DNA of 64,000 bases from PWXP01 sp040772845 (GTDB taxonomy: Bacteria; Planctomycetota; Planctomycetia; Pirellulales; Thermoguttaceae), in the NCBI GenBank assembly GCA_040772845.1, contig JAXGXG010000001.1, positions 372,001 to 436,000 of the forward strand, written 5' to 3'. Positions within the stretch are counted from its first letter, which is position 1. Each line of letters starts with the position of its first letter. The notes under the pieces are model-generated. The model ran no database searches and had not been told where the DNA came from. It saw nothing but the letters and a program-made list of their open reading frames with translations. Shown one piece after another: positions 19,004 to 27,034 of the stretch. Both the position numbers and the translations under genes were made by a program.

Positions 19004-20341
19004 ATGATAGACCGACGCGCATGGACGCATGTCGGATGGATACTGCTCGTTGCGCTGACCGCGCGCGTGGGGGCCGTTGCGCTGTGGCAGCAGCGCACCG
19101 AAGGCCGATTCTACTTCGGCGATAGTGAGACCTACTGGCAACTGGCCCGGCAGATCGCAACGGCACAGCCCTATCGATACCAGGCCGACGGTTACGAGGC
19201 TGCGGTCTTTCGGACGCCAGGCTATCCGCTTCTGCTCGCACCGCTGTTCCTTCCTGCCGGTCAACCGCCGGCCGTTTTGTGGGCGCGGGTCCAAAGCGCC
19301 GTCTTCGGAGCAATGGCGGCTGCCGCCGTGTGGCTTCTGGCGTTTCGGCTATTCGACCGTCGGACGGCGCTGGTCGCCGGGCTGATTGCAGCCCTCTATC
19401 CGGGTGCGGTGGCCACCAGCGTTCTGGTCCTCACGGAAGCCCCGTTTTCTGTTCTGATGATCCTTCAGCTCTGCCTGTGGGGTGCTGCGTGGCGGTGCGA
19501 ACGACCGGTCCGAGCCCTGGGGTTGGGGCTGGGCGTCGGCGTCCTTGCCGCCACCGCTGTTCTGGTTCGTCCCAGTTGGCTGTTGTTCACGCCGACCGTG
19601 GTCGGACTGGGCTGGCTCACATCCTGGCTGGCGCGTCGCCGGGCCGCAGTGCCATCGGCCGACACGAAGGACAGCTCTAGCAATCGTCCGAACGATAGCA
19701 CCACACCGGCGTGGAACGAGCCTCGGGTTGGGCTGGCCGTGTTCGCGGCCATGCTGGTTGTTCTGGCCCCGTGGTGGATTCGCAACTGGCAGGTGACCGG
19801 CCGCTTCGTACCGACCACGCTTCAGGTGGGTGCTAGCCTGTACGATGGTCTGAGCCCAACCGCCACGGGCGCGAGCGATATGGCATTCGTCGACCGGTTT
19901 GTCGAGGCAGAAAAGAGCCGGAATGCCGTCGCTACGGAATCGTTGGAGGTGCGGCTCGACCGGCGGATGCGGTCTGAAGCGGTCGCCTGGGCCGCTCGGC
20001 ATCCTGCAGAAGCCGCGAGGCTGGCATTGGTCAAGATCGGCCGGATGTGGAACGTGTGGCCGAACGAACCGCGGCTTTCAGCGTGGCCGGTTCGGCTGAT
20101 TGTTGCAGGCTCCTACGTTCCAATCATGATTCTGGCGTTTATCGGGGCATGGCGAACGTTTCACCTTGGTTTGCCGTATATGCTGTGCTGGCTTCCGGCC
20201 GTGTACTTCACGCTGTTGCATGCGGTGTTCGTCAGTTCGATTCGTTATCGGGAGCCGCCCATGCTGGCCCTGATCGTACTGGCGGCAGCCGCGGTCACCT
20301 GTTGGCCCTCGGTTACTCGAACATCCCAGGAGGGTCGCTAG
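19004..20341 (+). CDS. Membrane glycosyltransferase, ArnT/PMT-like (GT-C)
   Basis: A 445-residue polytopic protein. The first helix (GWILLVALTARVGAVALW) is followed by a periplasmic loop with GDSETYWQLARQIA, which contains the Asp of GT-C enzymes, and by FRTPGYPLLLAPLF. Helices follow throughout and the C-terminus has SSIRYREPPMLALIVLAA, matching the RYR/P-containing end of ArnT/PMT-like proteins. Such enzymes move sugars from polyprenyl-phosphate donors onto lipid or protein acceptors outside the cytoplasmic membrane. The donor and acceptor are unknown. The stop overlaps the start region of the AsmA-like gene, so both may be one transcript. Confidence 0.82.
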   Translation: MIDRRAWTHVGWILLVALTARVGAVALWQQRTEGRFYFGDSETYWQLARQIATAQPYRYQADGYEAAVFRTPGYPLLLAPLFLPAGQPPAVLWARVQSAVFGAMAAAAVWLLAFRLFDRRTALVAGLIAALYPGAVATSVLVLTEAPFSVLMILQLCLWGAAWRCERPVRALGLGLGVGVLAATAVLVRPSWLLFTPTVVGLGWLTSWLARRRAAVPSADTKDSSSNRPNDSTTPAWNEPRVGLAVFAAMLVVLAPWWIRNWQVTGRFVPTTLQVGASLYDGLSPTATGASDMAFVDRFVEAEKSRNAVATESLEVRLDRRMRSEAVAWAARHPAEAARLALVKIGRMWNVWPNEPRLSAWPVRLIVAGSYVPIMILAFIGAWRTFHLGLPYMLCWLPAVYFTLLHAVFVSSIRYREPPMLALIVLAAAAVTCWPSVTRTSQEGR

Positions 20342-23300
20342 CCATTTTTGCCCGGACGATCAATCTCTGCTGGTTCTGCTTCAAATGGGGCGGACTGATC
20401 GGGCTGGTCAGTGCGGCGGTGGTCGGATTCCATTTCTACCAGAATCGGCATGACGAGGTTCGGCTGCGGGTGGAAGCGACACTTGGGGCCCATTACCCGG
20501 GTTTGCAGGTTCGCGTAGGTTCCGCCCACGTGATGGAAGGGGAGGGGATCCGCATCCGGAACGTGCAGATTATCGAACCGGGCGCTGAGGGGCCTCATGC
20601 TGAACTGCTGGCCATCGATGAGATGATGCTCGTGTGCCAGGCCGACCTGCGTCATCTGGTCGCCGGCGAGATCGAGGTCGAACGCATGGTGGTGCGTCGG
20701 CCGGTGCTTCGCGTCACCCGCCGGCCGGATGGCTCGTACAGCGCAGCCAAGCTCCTGCCGCTTCCCCATTTGAGCGAGAAATCTCCGGAAACCCGAATCG
20801 AAGGCGGCACGGTCGAACTGTTCGACCCGATGCGGAATCCGTCGAGCACCTTCACCCTGCGTGACGTGAGTATCGTGCTCCAGCCGCCGACAGTCGATCC
20901 GGAATCGGGCGCGGCGACCCGGCAACTGGAAGGGACGCTCAGCGGCGACCATTTCCAACGCATGGCCGTCAAGGGCTGGGTCCAACCGAACTGCATCGCA
21001 TGGGACCTGAAGGGCGCCATCGAGGGGCTTACGCTTTCGCCGCAGCTTCGCGATGCGCTGCCGGAGCCGATCTCCACGCACATGCACGCCATCGATGACC
21101 TGCGAGGCCAGGTGAATCTGAACTTCCATGCCGACCATGTCTCGGACCGCCAGCCGGCGGATCGGATTGCCGTTTCCGGCCGTTTGACGCACGCCCGCAT
21201 TGCCGACCGCCGGCTCCCCTATCCTCTGACCGATGTCCGAGCCACGTTCCGGCTCGACGAGAACGGCTTCACGGTAGACGACCTGACGGCCCGGGCCAAC
21301 GAAGCTTCGCTACGCCTTACAGGGCACACCGGACTCGGCCGGAACGCGCCAGCCGAAATCACGGCCGAAATCCGGCAACTGGAACTCGGCCGATCGCTGG
21401 CCGGGGTCCTGCCGGAGAATCTCCAGGAGCAGTGGGAGCAATATCGTCCTTCCGGGCAGGTTGACGTCGATGCGAAGCTCGCATTCGATGGCCGCACCTG
21501 GTCGCCAACCGCCCAGGTCCGTTTGCTGAACGTCTCGTTCACCCACATTCACTTCCCGTATCGGCTGGACCAAGGCATGGGGACACTGCACCTGGCGGAC
21601 GGCAGGCTCCAGGTGAACATCCACGCTTGCAGCGGGACGGAACCGGTGCGAATCGATGCGGAACTTGTCGAGGTGCTCAATAGCCCCCATGGATGGATGC
21701 GGGTGCAGAGCGATGCGATTCCCCTGGACGAGAAGCTGCTGGTGGCCCTGCCGGACGGCAGCCAGAAGGTGGTCCGCTCCCTCCAGCCGCAAGGCACGAT
21801 TCGCGTCGACTATCGCATATGGCGAGAGCGACCCGAATCGCCGCTCCAGAAACACCTGGTCGTGGAACTGAACCGCTGTGCGTTACGCTTCGACAAGTTC
21901 CCGTACCCGGTGCGAAACATCCGGGGCGTGATCGAGATGCAGGACGACCGCTGGCAGTTCCGCGATCTCGAAGGAAACAACGAAGCGGGAAAGGTGTACG
22001 CCTCGGGCCGCTTGGAATCGCGGCAGGAAGGGCGCGAGTTCCGTCTCACCTTGCAGGCGATCAACATCCCGCTCGAAAGCGAATTGCGCGATGCGCTCGC
22101 TCCCAATGTCCGCAGACTCTGGGAAGACCTTCGTCCACGCGGCGTCGTCGATCTCTCGACGGAGATACGCTATCTCGCAGAAAAAAAGACCCTGAGCGTC
22201 GCCACGCGAATCCGCCCGCAGGCGAATACGACTGCCATCCACCCGGTCCGCTTTCCTTACCGCATGGACAAGCTCCGGGGCGAAATCGTCTATCGGGACG
22301 GACACGTTTCCTTCGATCGCCTGGAAGCGGAACACGGCGACGTCCGCATTGGAACGGCCGGCGACTGCGAAATCCTGCCCGACGGCCGCTGGCTGCTGCG
22401 CCTGAGCGGGCTATCCGTCGATCGGCTCCGGTTCGACCGGGACTTGGTGCAGGCACTTCCGGGAAAGCTGAAGAAAGCGCTGGCCGGATTGAACCCGACC
22501 GGCCTGTTCAACCTTCGCGGATCGCTCGACCTGGAGGGCGGCGCCCGGGCAGACGAACGGATTGAGGCGGCATGGGACGTCCACGTCGGCTTCCACCAGG
22601 CAGGGATCGAGTGCGGCGTCAAGCTGGACGATCTGCATGGAAACTTAAGTCTCGTGGGCCGCTACGACGGCGCCCGAACGACGTCGCAAGGCGAACTCGA
22701 CCTCGACTCGCTCATCTACAAGGACTTCCAATTCACACAGATCACCGGTCCCGTGTGGATCGATGACGATCAGGTACTGCTGGGCTCGTGGGTCGAACGA
22801 CGTCGTACGCCCGACCAGCGGAGTTCGCTTCGCGCGCGGCCGGTCACGGCCACGGTGTTCGACGGCGTTCTGCAAGGCGACGTCTGGATTGCACTGGGCC
22901 CCGTTCCTCGTTGGGGACTGCATGCCACGCTCAATCGCGCCGAACTGGCCCGCTGCGCCCAAGAAGTACTGACCGGCCAGAAAAGCCTGCAAGGCAAGGT
23001 GTATGCCACCGTCGATCTCCGCGGCGCAGGGCCGAGCACCAACGCCATGGTCGGCCACGGTTCAATTCGTCTGGAAAGCGCGGACGTGTACGAACTGCCC
23101 CTGATGATCGCCCTGCTGAAGATTCTGAGCGTTCGCACGCCGGATCGGAACGCGTTCAGCAAAAGCGATATCCGTTTTCGCGTTGAAGGGCAACATGTCT
23201 ACTTCGACCAGATCGACTTCGGCGGCGACGCCATCAGCCTGCTGGGAAAAGGCGAGATGGATTTCCAGCAGAATATCCGCATGACGTTCCATGCCATTGT

Positions 23301-23520
23301 CGGCCGGGGCGAATTGGGGCTGCCCATGCTCAAGCAGGTGGTCGGCGGCGCGAGTCAGCAGATCATGCTCATCCACGCCACCGGCACGCTTCAGAATCCG
23401 GAAACCCGGCGCGAGGCCTTTCCCGTCGTGAACAAGGCCCTCCAGCAGCTTCAAACCGACGTCCAGAACACCCCCGAGCCGTCCAGTTGGCTCCCCAAAG
23501 GCCTCTTCCGATGGCGTTGA
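20302..23520 (+). CDS. AsmA-family / YhdP-like envelope protein
   Basis: About 1,072 residues with one N-terminal membrane helix (GGLIGLVSAAVVGFHFY) and a long beta-rich periplasmic part. It is typical of AsmA/TamB/YhdP proteins, which are thought to move lipids between membranes. Blocks such as GEGIRIRNVQI, RHLVAGEIEVERMVVRRPVL and, near the end, FSKSDIRFRVEGQHVYFDQIDFGGDAISLLGKG (written here only as landmarks around residue 960) fit the family. The start is unclear. No ATG lies between the overlap and the helix. TTG at 20302 is the first acceptable start; an ATT at 20344 sits 10 nt behind a perfect AGGAGG. The last 83 bp, including the stop, are duplicated at 36768-36850, marking the edges of the defence island. 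Confidence 0.8.
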   Translation: MALGYSNIPGGSLAIFARTINLCWFCFKWGGLIGLVSAAVVGFHFYQNRHDEVRLRVEATLGAHYPGLQVRVGSAHVMEGEGIRIRNVQIIEPGAEGPHAELLAIDEMMLVCQADLRHLVAGEIEVERMVVRRPVLRVTRRPDGSYSAAKLLPLPHLSEKSPETRIEGGTVELFDPMRNPSSTFTLRDVSIVLQPPTVDPESGAATRQLEGTLSGDHFQRMAVKGWVQPNCIAWDLKGAIEGLTLSPQLRDALPEPISTHMHAIDDLRGQVNLNFHADHVSDRQPADRIAVSGRLTHARIADRRLPYPLTDVRATFRLDENGFTVDDLTARANEASLRLTGHTGLGRNAPAEITAEIRQLELGRSLAGVLPENLQEQWEQYRPSGQVDVDAKLAFDGRTWSPTAQVRLLNVSFTHIHFPYRLDQGMGTLHLADGRLQVNIHACSGTEPVRIDAELVEVLNSPHGWMRVQSDAIPLDEKLLVALPDGSQKVVRSLQPQGTIRVDYRIWRERPESPLQKHLVVELNRCALRFDKFPYPVRNIRGVIEMQDDRWQFRDLEGNNEAGKVYASGRLESRQEGREFRLTLQAINIPLESELRDALAPNVRRLWEDLRPRGVVDLSTEIRYLAEKKTLSVATRIRPQANTTAIHPVRFPYRMDKLRGEIVYRDGHVSFDRLEAEHGDVRIGTAGDCEILPDGRWLLRLSGLSVDRLRFDRDLVQALPGKLKKALAGLNPTGLFNLRGSLDLEGGARADERIEAAWDVHVGFHQAGIECGVKLDDLHGNLSLVGRYDGARTTSQGELDLDSLIYKDFQFTQITGPVWIDDDQVLLGSWVERRRTPDQRSSLRARPVTATVFDGVLQGDVWIALGPVPRWGLHATLNRAELARCAQEVLTGQKSLQGKVYATVDLRGAGPSTNAMVGHGSIRLESADVYELPLMIALLKILSVRTPDRNAFSKSDIRFRVEGQHVYFDQIDFGGDAISLLGKGEMDFQQNIRMTFHAIVGRGELGLPMLKQVVGGASQQIMLIHATGTLQNPETRREAFPVVNKALQQLQTDVQNTPEPSSWLPKGLFRWR

Positions 23521-23524
23521 CGCG
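23442..23524 (+). repeat. Left 83-bp direct repeat bounding the defence island
   Basis: The last 79 bases of the AsmA-like gene plus 4 bases after its stop recur at 36768-36850 with one mismatch (A at 23485, G at 36811). The copies are in the same orientation and 13,326 bp apart. The sequence diverges abruptly at both edges. It looks like an attachment-site duplication at a gene 3' end, though no integrase is visible. Confidence 0.85.
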
Positions 23525-23529
23525 TTACC

Positions 23530-23605
23530 TCGGATGATTCCTTAGCCGCTGGCTGCTAGCCCAATGCCCTTTGCTTTGTAGCGGCACGGCGCGAGCCGTC
23601 CGGTT
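23530..23605. repeat. Fragment of the dispersed MITE-like palindrome
   Basis: From CGGATGATTCCTTAGCCGC to GCGGCACGGCGCGAGCCG this matches, in reverse complement, the right half of the element at 41209-41375. It forms the very left end of the island interior, directly after the 83-bp repeat. Confidence 0.75.
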
Positions 23606-23614
23606 TCCACGCCC

Positions 23615-23762
23615 CGGATGCACCCGGCTTGCCCGGGTGAGGCTCACGCTTTTCGCTACCGTACGGATGCACCCGGCTTGCCCGGGTGAGGTTCACGTTT
23701 TTCGCTACCGTACGGATGCACCCGGCTTGCCCGGGTGAGGCTCACGCTTTTCGCTACCGTAC
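23615..23762. repeat. Three tandem copies of a 49-bp hairpin repeat
   Basis: Units start at 23615, 23664 and 23713. Each carries CACCCGG-CTTG-CCCGGGTG, which folds into a hairpin, followed by AGGCTCACGCTTTTCGC. Copies differ at only a few bases. Not a CRISPR: there are no unique spacers. The 23525-23988 gap holds only this, the MITE fragment and the promoter-like repeat. Confidence 0.9.
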
Positions 23763-23835
23763 GGTGGCCTTCTCCGCGCCCCAGATTTGCTTCTTCTCCA
23801 TTCGCCAGAAAGTCCCGGACACCCAATCCACCTTG

Positions 23836-23902
23836 CGGATTGTGCGGACAACCCGCGAGCGGTAGAATGACGGCTTCCGCGACCTGCAAGTCGCGGAACC
23901 AT
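23836..23902 (+). repeat. Promoter-like repeat shared by both flanks of the defence operon (left copy)
   Basis: CGGATTGTGCGGACAAC and the following 50 bases recur at 35923-35988 at roughly 75-80% identity, in the same orientation. TTGTGC, a 17-bp spacer and TAGAAT inside it resemble a sigma70 promoter pointing at the hsdR remnant. Whether it is a promoter or only a dispersed repeat is undecided. Confidence 0.5.
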
Positions 23903-23988
23903 CGATGCCACTCCATTGTAGCAGGCACACGCCGTTGTGCCGTCCACCGGGCAAGAAACCGAAGAGCCAACAAACGCCGACATACGCC

Positions 23989-24246
23989 GTGACGCTGGAA
24001 CAAAAAGCCCGCCGGAAAATCGACCGCGAGCTTGGCCAGTGTGGCTGGCTGGTGCAGGATTACCGGAGCATGGACCTCTCGGCCGGCCCGGGCGTAGCGG
24101 TGCGCGAGCTTCCGCTCACGACCGGCTTGGCGGACTATCTCCTTTACGTAGATCGGCGCGTACTGGGCGTCATCGAAGCCAAGCCCGAGGGCCACTCTGG
24201 TGCAACGTCAGAACTGGCTTCACCGGAAAGGATTCCGTATGAGTGA
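23989..24246 (+). pseudogene. hsdR: Truncated type I restriction subunit R (HsdR N-terminus)
   Basis: From the GTG at 23989 the frame reads VTLEQKARRKIDRELGQCGW and then LADYLLYVDRRVLGVIEAKP. This is the N-terminal nuclease domain of HsdR-type subunits: the Asp of GLADY and the EAK motif belong to the PD-(D/E)xK centre. A full HsdR has about 800-1,100 residues with a helicase; here homology stops about 70 residues in and the frame ends 10 residues later. No helicase part follows. It is a relic of an earlier restriction locus. Its end overlaps the rhuM remnant by 8 bp. Confidence 0.75.
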
Positions 24247-24703
24247 CAACCTGCCTGCACCGGCCCCTGAGGACTCCGGCGAGTTCCTGCTCTACCAGAC
24301 CGAGGACGGCGAGACGCGGATCGAAGTTCGCATGGCCGAGGACACGATCTGGCTTTCACAGAGGGCCATGGCGAACCTCTTTCAGACGACAAAACAGAAC
24401 GTAAGTCTCCACCTCCAAAACATTTACGAAGAGGGAGAACTGCGTCCTGCGGCAACTGTCAAGCAATACTTGACGGTTCAAACCGAGGGCGCGCGGCGCG
24501 TATCCCGCGTGGTCGACCACGATAGTCTCGACGCCATTCTGGCCGTTGGCAGCAATCATGTCAGCATTGCGCGGCAATACGGGCCAGAAGACAACCCGTT
24601 GTTTGTCGGTATGCGTGAGCACGCCAAACGGGTATGCGCCGGTGCCTTCACCACGAAACGCGAGGACAGTGAGCTGCCCAATCGGTTTGCCCGAATCAAG
24701 TAG
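24239..24703 (+). pseudogene. Truncated RhuM-family protein
   Basis: The ATG at 24239 behind GAAAGGA begins MSDNLPAPAPEDSGEFLLYQ. The next part (TIWLSQRAMANLFQTTKQNV; LHLQNIYEEGELRPAATVKQ; RRVSRVVDHDSLDAILAVG) is the conserved N-terminal half of virulence RhuM proteins, often found beside restriction systems. Homology breaks at about residue 101 (near 24543). The remaining 54 residues are unrelated; they are the antisense of another gene fragment. Full RhuM proteins have about 330 residues. It was probably cut by a rearrangement and is non-functional. Confidence 0.75.
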
Positions 24704-24802
24704 CTGCCGAATGGGCCGCACCCATAACGAGGATTGGGCGCCAATATCGTCGTTCTCGCGGAACAGCCTCGCAATATCTTCGTTATCGTCGGGAGTTGCC
24801 AT
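24540..24802 (-). pseudogene. Fragment of an unknown gene, N-terminus only
   Basis: The minus strand from the ATG at 24802 reads MATPDDNEDIARLFRENDDI and later GVLTHTDKQRVVFWPVLPRN. It looks like genuine coding sequence, with acidic-hydrophobic pattern and a GAGG site upstream. After about residue 88 the frame continues only as the antisense of the rhuM remnant. The two genes were therefore joined end to end near 24540 and both lost their C-termini. I do not recognise the family. Confidence 0.45.
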
Positions 24803-24936
24803 TTTGCCTCGACTCGCTCAAAGTAATTGGGTATCGGTCACCGGCCGCTTGGACGACTATGCACGTCCGGTATCGCTCTTCGATGACTCGGTCTATATCT
24901 GACGCTACGGTGCTCCCCAGGGCGACTTGAAGACAA

Positions 24937-27018
24937 CTACTCCTTCGATACGCGCATGTCGTCCAGGAACTCTGACGCCGGTTCGACACCGGTGACCAAC
25001 AGGTGATCTCTGGCTCGCGTGCAGGCAACGTACAGTAAGTGCCGCTCGGTGTCATAGATTTCCTGCAAGTCGGCATCGTCGCCGACGTTTTCGATACGAT
25101 CTTGCAGCGGGATGACCTCGTCGTCGCATGCCATGACTACCACCGCGCGAAACTCCAGCCCCTTCGCCAGGTGCATCGTGCTGATGGACACATGGCCGGG
25201 TTTGCCCTCGCTCCCGGTGTCGAGAATCGCAAGCGGTACGCCGGCTTCGTCCGCGGCCGATTGGGCTCGGTCGAGTTGGGCTGCCGATCTGACGAACACG
25301 CCGAACTCGTGCGGCAGAACCCCTGCCTCCATGTGTTCCTTGATCCAAACGGCCACAACCTGGGCCTCCTCGGCTTCGGTTTCGAGCAAGCGAATCGCTG
25401 GTGGGGGACCGTTGAAGACGGAAACCGTATCGCTACGATCCTCGGCATTGCCGTCGACGTCCGTCATAGTAGGGCCCAGCAAGCGGTCGGCCTGCATGCG
25501 AATCTGGTGGGACGTGCGATAGTTGACTCGCAGCGTTCGGCTGCGCCCGCGAATATCCACGCCCAGCGACTTCCACGAGAATGGTTGCTGGAAGATGCGT
25601 TGCCCCAGGTCACCCGCGAAGAAGAGGGCATTGGGCCGATCCCCGCCGATCGCTGCGAGAAAACGCATTTGCGAGACACCGAGGTCTTGCGATTCGTCGA
25701 CAACCGCAAAGTCGAACGGAACAGAGCGTCCACTGGCATATTCGTCAGCCAAGCGGGAAAACATGGCGGACTTGGTTACCAAGCCTTTGGCTGCCAGTTT
25801 CCCGCGAACATCCTCGAACATCGACCACAGAACCTTACGTCTTGCCTCCGGCAATCGCGTCTTGCGGCCCAATCGCGCCACGTCGCGATAGGCTTCCCAA
25901 TCGTGCAACTGCCACGCATCGACGACGTGCTCCCATTCGGCCATCAGGAAAGAAAGGCTGAACTTGTGATCCCCGGCCCGAAGCGACGCCTCACGCAGCA
26001 GGTCACGAATTGTGTCTTGCCCGGCGATTGTGGCCGGGCCAAGGTGCATCTTGTAGAGACGCCGGGCGATGGCGGTTAGCGAGTACACGTCGATCCGCTC
26101 CGCGAGTCGCGGTTCGCCTGTCACCAGCCGGTTGAGCCGTGTCCGCACGGCGTTTGCCAACGCGTCGGAAAACGTGGTGAGCAGCACGCGCAATTCCCGG
26201 TTCGCCCGGGCGAGATGGACTGCCCGGTGCAAAGCGACGATTGTCTTCCCTGTACCTGCCGAGCCCGATACCCGCGCCGGCCCGTTGTAGCTGCGTTCCA
26301 CCAATTGTCGCTGCTCCGGGTGCAAGAAGACGGTCCACTTCTCCCAAGGGAAGTCGAGCGCCCTCTGCAGCTCCTCGACATTGGTCATCACCCGGAAGCG
26401 TCGTTGGGCATCCGGATGCTCGAAGGGACTGGCTGCGACGGGTTGCGGCACCAGCGGCTTGCCGCCCGTTGCCAACTCCAGCAGTGCCTCCGCGGCTTCG
26501 CCGGGCAAATGGTCAACCAGGGCCAGCAACGAATCCTCTGTGGCTGACCGCACGTCGTCCAGCCATTCGTCCGGCACGCCGTATCCCAGCAGTTCATCGT
26601 CGTCGCAGCGCTGAAAAAGGGGCGGCTGCGCGGCGGCCGGCTCCGGTGCGGTTACCTCAACGTAGGTGGGGACCACAATCTCCTGAACCGTCTCGCGAAT
26701 TTCGACCAACTGTGCAGCCCCGGTCTTCGGATGCGTTTGCAGCTTGCGCCGCTCGGCCCAGGCGTAGGCCCTGTCGTGATGATCGACGTAGCACAGCAGC
26801 AGGCTCGTTGCCGTCCGGTGAACGATCAGTCGAATATCGCTGCTCACCCGCACCGACCAGAAGTTCTTGTCTCTGGCTTTGTCCAGCTTGTGAAACTGCA
26901 TGCCCGGACTGGCCGGGTTAAGCTGCAAATCGAACGCCGTGGTCTTCACAGCCTTCTGCTCATCGCCGGTCAACTTAGCCAGGCTCTCAGTGAATGTGCT
27001 TGAAATCCGCAGGTCCAT
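24937..27018 (-). CDS. RelE/ParE-like domain fused to a UvrD/Rep-type SF1A helicase
   Basis: About 693 residues. The first 95 look like a RelE/YafQ-type toxin fold: MDLRISSTFTESLAKLTGDE, then NFWSVRVSSDIRLIVHRT and LLCYVDHHDRAYAWAERR. A linker leads to a UvrD-like helicase with Walker A VSGSAGTGKTIVALH (about 252-266), the DExx box FAVVDESQDLG, VNYRTSHQIR, and TMHLAKGLEFRAVVV followed by YVACTRARDHLLV. SF1A helicases unwind DNA and serve repair or defence. The toxin-like domain may bind or cut RNA, or bind the ribosome or a partner. The ATG at 27018 follows the NACHT stop by 16 nt; a TTG at 27033 is an alternative. It is the last gene of the defence operon. Confidence 0.85.
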   Translation of the reverse strand: MDLRISSTFTESLAKLTGDEQKAVKTTAFDLQLNPASPGMQFHKLDKARDKNFWSVRVSSDIRLIVHRTATSLLLCYVDHHDRAYAWAERRKLQTHPKTGAAQLVEIRETVQEIVVPTYVEVTAPEPAAAQPPLFQRCDDDELLGYGVPDEWLDDVRSATEDSLLALVDHLPGEAAEALLELATGGKPLVPQPVAASPFEHPDAQRRFRVMTNVEELQRALDFPWEKWTVFLHPEQRQLVERSYNGPARVSGSAGTGKTIVALHRAVHLARANRELRVLLTTFSDALANAVRTRLNRLVTGEPRLAERIDVYSLTAIARRLYKMHLGPATIAGQDTIRDLLREASLRAGDHKFSLSFLMAEWEHVVDAWQLHDWEAYRDVARLGRKTRLPEARRKVLWSMFEDVRGKLAAKGLVTKSAMFSRLADEYASGRSVPFDFAVVDESQDLGVSQMRFLAAIGGDRPNALFFAGDLGQRIFQQPFSWKSLGVDIRGRSRTLRVNYRTSHQIRMQADRLLGPTMTDVDGNAEDRSDTVSVFNGPPPAIRLLETEAEEAQVVAVWIKEHMEAGVLPHEFGVFVRSAAQLDRAQSAADEAGVPLAILDTGSEGKPGHVSISTMHLAKGLEFRAVVVMACDDEVIPLQDRIENVGDDADLQEIYDTERHLLYVACTRARDHLLVTGVEPASEFLDDMRVSKE

Positions 27019-27034
27019 GCCCCATTCCAGCAAG

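Noticed and set aside
23615..23762. CRISPR array
   Set aside because: The 49-bp units are contiguous, with no unique spacers and no cas genes in the window.
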